DNA of 64,000 bases from Centrapalus pauciflorus (taxonomy: Eukaryota > Streptophyta > Magnoliopsida > Asterales > Asteraceae), in NCBI GenBank assembly GCA_020465985.1, contig JAANYP010002972.1:124001-188000 (forward strand). The letters run 5' to 3'. Within the stretch, counting starts at the first letter, position 1. The number at the start of each line of letters is the position of its first letter. Positions 24,901 through 33,900 of the stretch are shown here, piece by piece. Made by a program: the position numbers and the translations under genes. Below the pieces are notes generated by a model that did no database searches, was not told the DNA's origin, and saw only the letters and a program-made list of their open reading frames with translations.

Positions 24901-27900
24901 ATTTTTTAGGTTAAATTATGTTAGTAATTGTTTTGTTTGATCAATGAAATGTTTAATTATTAGTATTTTTTGGTGTTTGAATAATGAATTGTTGTGAAAA
25001 AAATTATGATAGCAAATAGTAAAACATTTAGAATTCGTTGCTGAATTCTCTGTTGTACCAAACAAAAGACATGATTCATTGTTACATTTCTCTGTTAAAT
25101 TCTCTGTTCTACCAAACTAATGAATTAATTCTCTTTCTCTGCAATTTCATTCTCTGTTGTCATTTCTCTGCAATTCCATTCTCTGTATCAAACGCACCCT
25201 TATAAAACAATCATATTTGGCTCATTGTTCATGGTGAACTTGTTTCAGCAACTCTTTGGTTCATGAACTCTTTGATATCTTTACGCACATGAGTTGGCCA
25301 TTTCGTGCATCCTTTTTAATTACGAAAGCCATATATTCCTCCACTTGTGGCAGTATCAACAAAAGTTGCATTTTACTGTGCACGGACGAATTCCTAATAT
25401 TTACAAGTCAGCTCTCCAATTTAGACTAATTTTGGGAGTCAATGAATTAATATGGACATAGAAATGAATATCGAACAAAACCCAAACAAAGGAATAGAAG
25501 AACGAAATTATGGACTCTGGCTAATTGAAGCGAAATAGAAGAATAGAAGGTAATGAAAGAGAAAGAAGTTAAAAATACTATAGGTGCAGTCACAGAAGAA
25601 GTCGATGAACTCATGAATACTTGATTGAAGTGCATCAATTTTGTGAAGATGAAGTCAATTTTGTGGAGAGTCGGAAAAGTCAATTTCGTGAAGATGGGTA
25701 GAAGCGGTATTATGGTTCATCTTTGATCGATTTCATCTCATGCCTTGTGCACAATCAAAAAGACTGGCTTGTTTGTTTTTTGGTTGCAAACCTTTTTGGG
25801 CCTCACGTCTGCAACCAGAAAGCAAATCCCATTGAATATCATTTGTTTTCAAAAAGACCGAAGACGTTTTTAGACCTTCTAATTGCTTTCATATTGCAGA
25901 TGCAACCTTTGTCTTCAAAAAAAGACGCGCTCTCCATCTGACACCCTAGCCTCCCCTTTCGATCACCCTGTTCCTTGTTGCAGCCACCGGATCGTCGCCG
26001 CATCTGCGCTGTCGTCGCCTACTCCACGCCGTCGTTTACAGCCCTCTCTCCGGTATACCTCTCTTCCCTCTCGGTCTCTTTATTTCTAACCTTGTCGATC
26101 GATCGCTCTTTCATTCTCTCTGTCTTCCCTCATCACTCTTATCTTGCAAAATATGTTCTGCAACCATTTTGGAGTTAATTACTTTCTTCCCTCTTTGGAT
26201 GTCGTAAACAGTGTTCCATTTTTCACGCTTAATACTTATTAATGATTCTCTATTTTTTTCTTTTTTTTGCAAATAATCAAATACTGTGTGTGTTAACACA
26301 ATTGCATTACTGTTGATAACATAAAGTGTTATTAGAATGCTTGGTTTCTTGAATTGGATTTGGGTATATGTTCTTGTAGTTTGATAATGGGGAAAATGTG
26401 AAAATATTGATGAATTTGTAATGAATAATTGAATATATGATCATAATGTTTGTGAAGCAGTTTGCTTTAGTGGGTGAATTTGATTTTATTGAGGTTTGTT
26501 TTATTCCTACAATTTGTTGCTTCAAATGCACATTATAGTGATTCTATATTGGATAGGTGATGTTTTGACAAGATTTCCATATCTGAATTTAAAGATTTTT
26601 TTTTTTGAATTTCTTGGATTGTGATTTTTGTTTGAGTACTTTAAAGTTGAGTGCAAAAGTTTGAGTTTTTGTTCGAGTACTTTAAAGTTGGTGTAGGTTG
26701 CAATCGTGTTTGTTTAAAGGGTGTTTGAATGTGTGATTATTGTGATAGCAAATCACACTAATCGGATTTGATTTTAGTCACAATAATCGGATTTGATTTG
26801 GCCACAAAAGCATATCGGGGAACTAATTTGTGTTTTTATTTTGAAAGATAGATGATAATGACAATGATTATGATATTATTATGGCATTTGTCTTCATCTT
26901 TGTGTTTAATGTTGTATAGTGTAGGAGTTTAGAGCATCATCTAAATATATCATATACTTGCAGTCCCATTTGTTGGAAAAATATGAATCAGGTTGCTATC
27001 TTGCAGTCCATTTGTTGACAACTTGCTACAAAAATCCATCCACGAGCAAAGAAACATGAGAAGCTGATTGAAATAACCAAGAACTCAGGAACCAATCGTG
27101 TAAAAGACACAATCATGTGCATTGTGCAGCCCTCTTCTTTAAAGCAGCAAATCAATTCCATTTTGACAAACATCACCAAATCAGCAGGCCCCTAAAATTC
27201 TGAATTCCACAAATGTTGCAGCAAAACAGATTGAAATTACAAAAAAAAAAAAAATGTTGCAGCAAAACAGATTGAAATTAAACATATATTCATACACATG
27301 ATGATAGGCTATACCTCTATGTAGACCTTTGCTTCCTACCTGTAGATATGTCAAATTTTTTAAAAAAATATTTGTGCGAGTCTTCATCAGTTCATCTAAT
27401 AGCTGTATAGCTTGGAAGCGATAAATTTTAAACCAATGGTTCAATATAGTGATATATTTTAAACAAATGGTTCATTATATTGAGCTGGGCATCGATCGGC
27501 TGTTGAGTTGTATCCTCATATCAAATGGTTTTTTTATTTTCTTTTAAACTTCAGATTTGTATGCCTCTCTGGTTTGTAATTTGCAAACAAATTCTATTAT
27601 ATTCCAGAGATAATTGTAACATAAAGAATTATTTCAAGGTAAAAAATAAGTTTATCGACCACTGCTATAAATAAATTATATAAATGTGTGTGTGTGTATT
27701 GTCAAGTTAGTTGATTATATATTATTTAAAGATAGGGCATCATTTATAAGGATTCTTGATTGTATATGTTATTTAATTTGTAATGTGATTTTGTTTCCTG
27801 AACATGTATATATATAGTTCTAAATGAAACGTACCGAAGAGAGGATAGTTTGGTCGAATGAGGCGACCAAATGCTTATTAGAAGAAACATGCCTCGAGGA

Positions 27901-30900
27901 AATCAATCGGGTGGGTAGAAAGGACAATAGCTTCTATAAGGAGTCGTGGGTGAAGATGGGGGGGGGATAAGAGAATTTTGGTATGGATCTATCTCAAAAG
28001 CAAATTAGAAATGCTTATGATAATCTGAAGGAAAAATACAATGGATGGCTATATCTAAATAATAAAACTCATAATCTTTATAATCCGACAGCAAATTCAT
28101 TCACATTAACAGCTCAAGATTGGGAGGATTTTTTAAAAAAAAGTGTTTACATCTTATAGTTTAACTTTTAAGTTATACATAAACAATAACATATACATAA
28201 ATCATACTTATCCTTATTAAGTTGGGTTTAGGGTCATCCAAAGGCGGCATCATTGAGAACACATCCGTTGCTTTATCTTGAGCTATGTGTCAGTGTGTTT
28301 GAAGGAACTGTTGCTACCGGTGGTGTTCAATGGACATCTACTAAGACATCTGAGGTGTCATTGGCTTCTCGTCGTATTATGGCACATAAGTTTTATGGCA
28401 CCATACAGAAATGTAAGATATTGGCTTGGGTATTTTAATCGTGATCGGGCAAGAAATAGTGAAGAAAAATTCAATGATGCACATGCTAAACTCAGAAATG
28501 GCATTGAACGTTCATTTGAGGTTTTGAGAGAACGCTTTCCAATATAGAAGCGAATGGCCCCGTTTTTGTTGGTTACACAACGAAATATTATTACTGCATG
28601 TTTTGCGCTTCACAATTATATACGAAAGGATGTTTCGCATGACGACTTTTTTGCCCATTGTGACCAAGATGAAGAAGAAGAAGGTGGTAATGATGCTAAT
28701 CAACAAGTATTTGACGGTGATCATCCAGTTGGAAGCAAGGCGGATCAACAATACATGAGTACTTTACGTGAACAATTTACACAGCAATTGATGAATGTTA
28801 GATTACTTTCTAGTTGTTAATTTTTGATTTATATTTTGGTGGATGAATATTCTAAAAATATTATGACATTTTTATTTTATTTTTTTATTGTAATGAGTGA
28901 GATATTTGGTTATGTTGTATAAATAGTATTATATAATTGGATTTGTACTTATTGTTTTTATATTTATAAATGGAACAAACACATGTACATACATATTTAT
29001 AACAGAATATAAATGGATTGTTTTTAAATAAAAAAATTGTTATTTATGATAATTAATAAATATAATGTTCTCATTTTATATTCGAAACAACACATAGAAA
29101 TGGTTTTTTCAAGGCATGTTAATTTTACATGAATGTTCATATAAATTCAAATAATTTATATAAATTTTCTAACCTTATAAAACTGTTGCATTATAACTAA
29201 AAAGACAAATTTTTTAATTTAAAAAACAAATGGTCTTCTCTATTCAGCTTGAAGACCTTTGTATCATCTTCTCTCTGAAGACATATGCAGACATGAAAAA
29301 AGATCTTCTACCTATGATATCTTAAAAAACAAACGGCACCTAAAATTAAAGCCCACTAATAACCCATCTAAATGAACCTCGGCACTAAGGCACGCGTAGA
29401 CCTACATGCACCTCGAGCCCATGGCATATCGCCTTGCTGAGCCTCATGAACTTGCCTTTCCTTAATTAGAAATAGACCCTCAGTTTGAGCCTTACATGCT
29501 TTAGCGCCTATTTTAACAAACTTGAGGAAGAAGATGAGGAGCTTGTAGCCTTATATCATGATGATGATTCTTGACTTGGGGTGATGTTCTTATGCAGGTA
29601 ATCACAATCTTAGGGCATCTCCATGGGTAAAGAAAGGGTTTTGATTTTTGCTCATATGGCTCCTATTAGGTAAACCCTTTACATCATGGGGTTTGAATTT
29701 TAGAAGTGGTTTGACAAAGAGTTTGAAGATTTGTGTCTATCTCTCCCCTCTCTCTTACTTTTCTTCTTCCAAAGGGGTTTTTGCTTATTCTAGAAAAACC
29801 CATTAAGGGTTTGCATCATTGGAGATGCTCTTAATAAAAAAAAAATATTAAATTTGGTTCAAACTCAAGGGAAAAGGGTCATAGAGAAAGAAGATGAAGT
29901 TCTCATGCTAGAAGAAAGCAACACCAAAGATGAAGTTTGGGAGTATAAATCTAACAAGGACGAACAAATTGCATTTGATGATGATGAGAATGAGTTTAAC
30001 CTATGAAGACATTGCCTGATATTTGTTATTTCGTGCACATGGTTGTTGACTAGTTTAATGGCATTGCTTGGAACCCCTTGAACTATATTAGGATATTAAT
30101 GATTTAAGCTTGGAACTGAAGTATGCTTGCTAATTTGTGTATGGAACATAGCATGCACCTACAATTCATGAGGCTTGCCCCTGTGCCTAGGCCCCAAGCC
30201 TTAAGGACACTTTTGAGCCTCTGTGAGTCAATGCGCCTTGAACCTTTCACAACTATGATTTACAGTTACCGCTAATTTAGTGTTAGAATAGTTTTTTCAT
30301 ACATGTCCAACTCTTTCTGCATCAGCATTTGACAGACGTGGTATGCCATATTGATGTGAAGTCTATATTTCCAGTAATAATAGTAGACACCGATGAAATG
30401 GAGACTTTGCTAAGAAAATCTAACATCACGACAAAGAACTCAAGACATAGATGAAAAATGATAGAATAATAAAACCACATTCTGCAAAACATAAGCTTTG
30501 CCTTCCTAAGATGCTATTAAGAAGATTTTTGCGTTCAAAAGAAAAGCACTAACGGTTGAGCATTTCCAAGAGAGTCCATGGTCATATGTTTATGTATACA
30601 CAGATTTGCATAGACAGATAAATGATAAAGAACCGCAAGATGTAATACCTTGATGCCATTGCACTTTATTAGCCCATGCTTCCTGAATAGATGACTTCCC
30701 AGATCTGCAATATATATATATATATATATAGAGAAATAAATAGAGAAGAATCAACAATCTACACGACTAAACAGGAGGGCAGGAGCTAAATAGTTGTCAT
30801 TTATATGCACTTCACATAACAAAAAGTGTTTCATCATTTCGAGTCTCAACTTCACAAAATATAGTCATTACTAAACTTCCAGTGCTTTCTGGCAAGTATG

Positions 30901-33900
30901 TCAACAATATGAACTTATAAGAAATTAAGAAGTTGACCATGTTAGATATAGGGCAATTATGTCATTGTCCATACTTAGGTGGTGTTTGGTTTGCCGTAAT
31001 CCAAGGGAATCCAAGGGGGAAAAAATCCAATTACATCTAATTCACGTGTTTGGTTTAACTATTATCTATAATTGGATTCCTTCAAATTTGAATTTTCCAA
31101 TGAATGAACAAGAATGTTATTCCTTCACACTAAGAATGGAATTCAATTCGTTTCAAATTGTTAAAGTGGTTGATTACAAAAAAATGCCCCAAACCTAAAA
31201 ACCCATCATACCCAGCCTCATGCACCCCACCCCGCCCCACCCACTCCACCCCATCCTAGGGGTGAGCTCGGTACCGGACCGTACCAAAACTGAAAAACCC
31301 GAAACCGAATTAAGAGTTGTGAAAGAACCGAATATCGAACCAATTAATTTTATATGGTACCGGTTACCGGAACCGGGTTTGCGGTGCCAATCACGTATTG
31401 GGACCGAATTAGGAAAAGGTACCAAATACCAAACATAAATTACCAAATATTGCACCCCGAATACCGTATACAATATAAAAATGCTAAACAAATTATATAC
31501 CGAATACAATAATTTGAGTGAGTTTTCCAATAATTTTAAGAAATTGCAATGCCTACATCAAACCATGTAAACTTTATACAATCAGAAATGCTACCTTTAC
31601 GATTTAAAACCACAGTACATATAAGCGTATAACAGAATCTTCTCATTTGTGATGGTCATCGGATTGAAGCAATTAAAGATTTGAAGCAATCGGCGGCCAA
31701 AACGAAGCGCCGGTAATGGTCGCTCCATATTCGCCTAAATCCCAATCGTCGCCTAAGTAGTTGTCGTTCCATATTCTGATTTCTGGTAAGGGCTAAGGCG
31801 GTACCCAAATATCCAAGGCAAGGCGGTACCAAATATTCACTTGAACATATGTATTTGGTTCGGATAGGGATATTCGGGATTAATATGGTACCGAAACCGT
31901 GAGGACCGAAAACCGATTTTAAAGTAATTCAAAACCCGGATACCGGACCGAATATATTAATTCGGTATCATTCGATACCGGTCCCGGTTCCCGGTTTGGG
32001 AAATCGGCTCCGTCGCTCACCCGTGCGCCATCCTACCCTATACCCACCAATACCTATCCCATCCCACTCTTAAGTAATTCAAAACCCGGATACCGGACCG
32101 AATATATTAATTCGGTATCATTCGATACCGGTCCCGGTTCCCGGTTTGGGAAATCGGCTCCGTCGCTCACCCGTACGCCATCCTACCCTATACCCACCAA
32201 TACCTATCCCATCCCACTCTTACCTGCCCCACCTACCCACCTTATTGTTAGGGTTTTCTAGTCACACACACACAAACAACATAAAATAAAAGAGAACACA
32301 ATGATATTACATGGTTCGGGTTGATGATTTGACATACGTCCACGAGGGCAACTAGGGTTTTCGTATTATGAGGTAATAACAAATAATTACAATTACATGG
32401 GATTATATAGAACATAATTAGGTAACGTTTCCTAATTAACTATATGGTAGGCCTCCTAAGAATACTAGGGGCAACTGCCCTTTTTCTTTTATTTGGAAGC
32501 CTACACCACAACAATCTCCCACTTGGAGGCTTCGAACTCAAACATCTGCGCTCTACTTCTTGTGAAAAATTCACCAACTTTATCGCAATGGAGGACATAG
32601 TCCTTTAGAATTATATCCAACTCTGAGAGAAAGTTCTTTTACCAAATCAGCTCCTTGTCAGCTTTTGCTATGGCCATATATTCTGCTGAAACGTAAACAC
32701 ATAACCCGTGGTGCCCCCACCATACAGTGGCAAACAGCAAGTAAACTCTGTATTGTTCCAAGCAGAAAAAATTCTGTAATCTACTGCCTCTTTCAACCAA
32801 GAAACACCCACTACCTTCTCTATTGTTCCAAGCTCAAATCTTGACAGCCCCAAGGCCACACTCTTGACTTATTCAGTGATCTGTCAACACCCACAGTTTG
32901 TATTTGATGAGATCACTATTTAATCATGTGAATAAGGATCAGTTGACCTATATCTGTTAATAATATGACGAGGCCAATCAATACTATTCATTTGGATCGA
33001 AAAAAGAAGTTGGGAGATTCATATGCAAGGATCACTCACTGATTCTAGGGGAGATAGGTATATACTCTTCTAATTAAGTTTAGCAGAGATGATTATAGAT
33101 GTATCTTGCAAATGAATAGTAGTGATATTCGTGTTGCAATCTACCTAGCCAAATGACTACAAGGTAAATTGTTACTATGGTTATTGGTTCACACCCATAA
33201 TTTCTTCTATTATGTTCCTAAAGTATTTAGTTGGCTTTTTGGTTATCCTTAACAAGGCTGATGGCATTTGTAGTACTTGCATATGGCTGTTTTTGCTCAT
33301 TGTATTTCTTTCTATACGTTATCCATGACATATTTACATGAATAACACTCCTGCTGTGATTTTTTTTGGATTCTATAGTGGTTAAAGATTGTGCTTTAGG
33401 CAACCCAACTCAAGATGAAATGCAATAGTGAAGGATTTCTCTTCTGTAATATTTTTGGCGGTGATTACTAATCAGAAATAGAAGCCGCAACATGGATCTT
33501 CATTAAGGTGCTACATGGCATGTTTGTTTAACATGGAGTCTGATTGTCGCCTGAGGAACCTAAGCACCACTACGAAGTGGGAGTCCAACGAGCGCCTCGG
33601 CTGGACCTAGCCAAATCACATCGCTCAAGTGAGCACGTAAATCCTATATGGTCTTCATTTTTCTGCAATTACTCTACTGTTCCCTTGGAGTGTGTGTGTG
33701 TGTGCGCGCGCGCGCTTCTGCGTCTATAACAATAATAATTATATTTTTATTTGCAAGGAGTCCAAGGGTGCAGCGCCTTGGCTGAACTTAGCTTAATCAC
33801 ATTGATCAGGTAAATCATGTAAACCCTATATGGTCTTCATTTTTATGCAATTACTTTACTGTTCCCTTGTAATGTGTGTGTGTGTGTGTGTTTGTGCGTC

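Larger units (their letters stand above)
25766..29340 (+). mobile_element. PIF/Harbinger element with broken coding regions
   Basis: Possible ends are GGCTTGTTTGTTTTTT (25766) and AAAAAACAAACGGCACC (29340), imperfect inverted repeats; I could not find a matching target duplication. Inside are a Myb/SANT-like segment and a Harbinger transposase C terminus in the same orientation. The central part of the transposase is missing. Confidence 0.55.
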
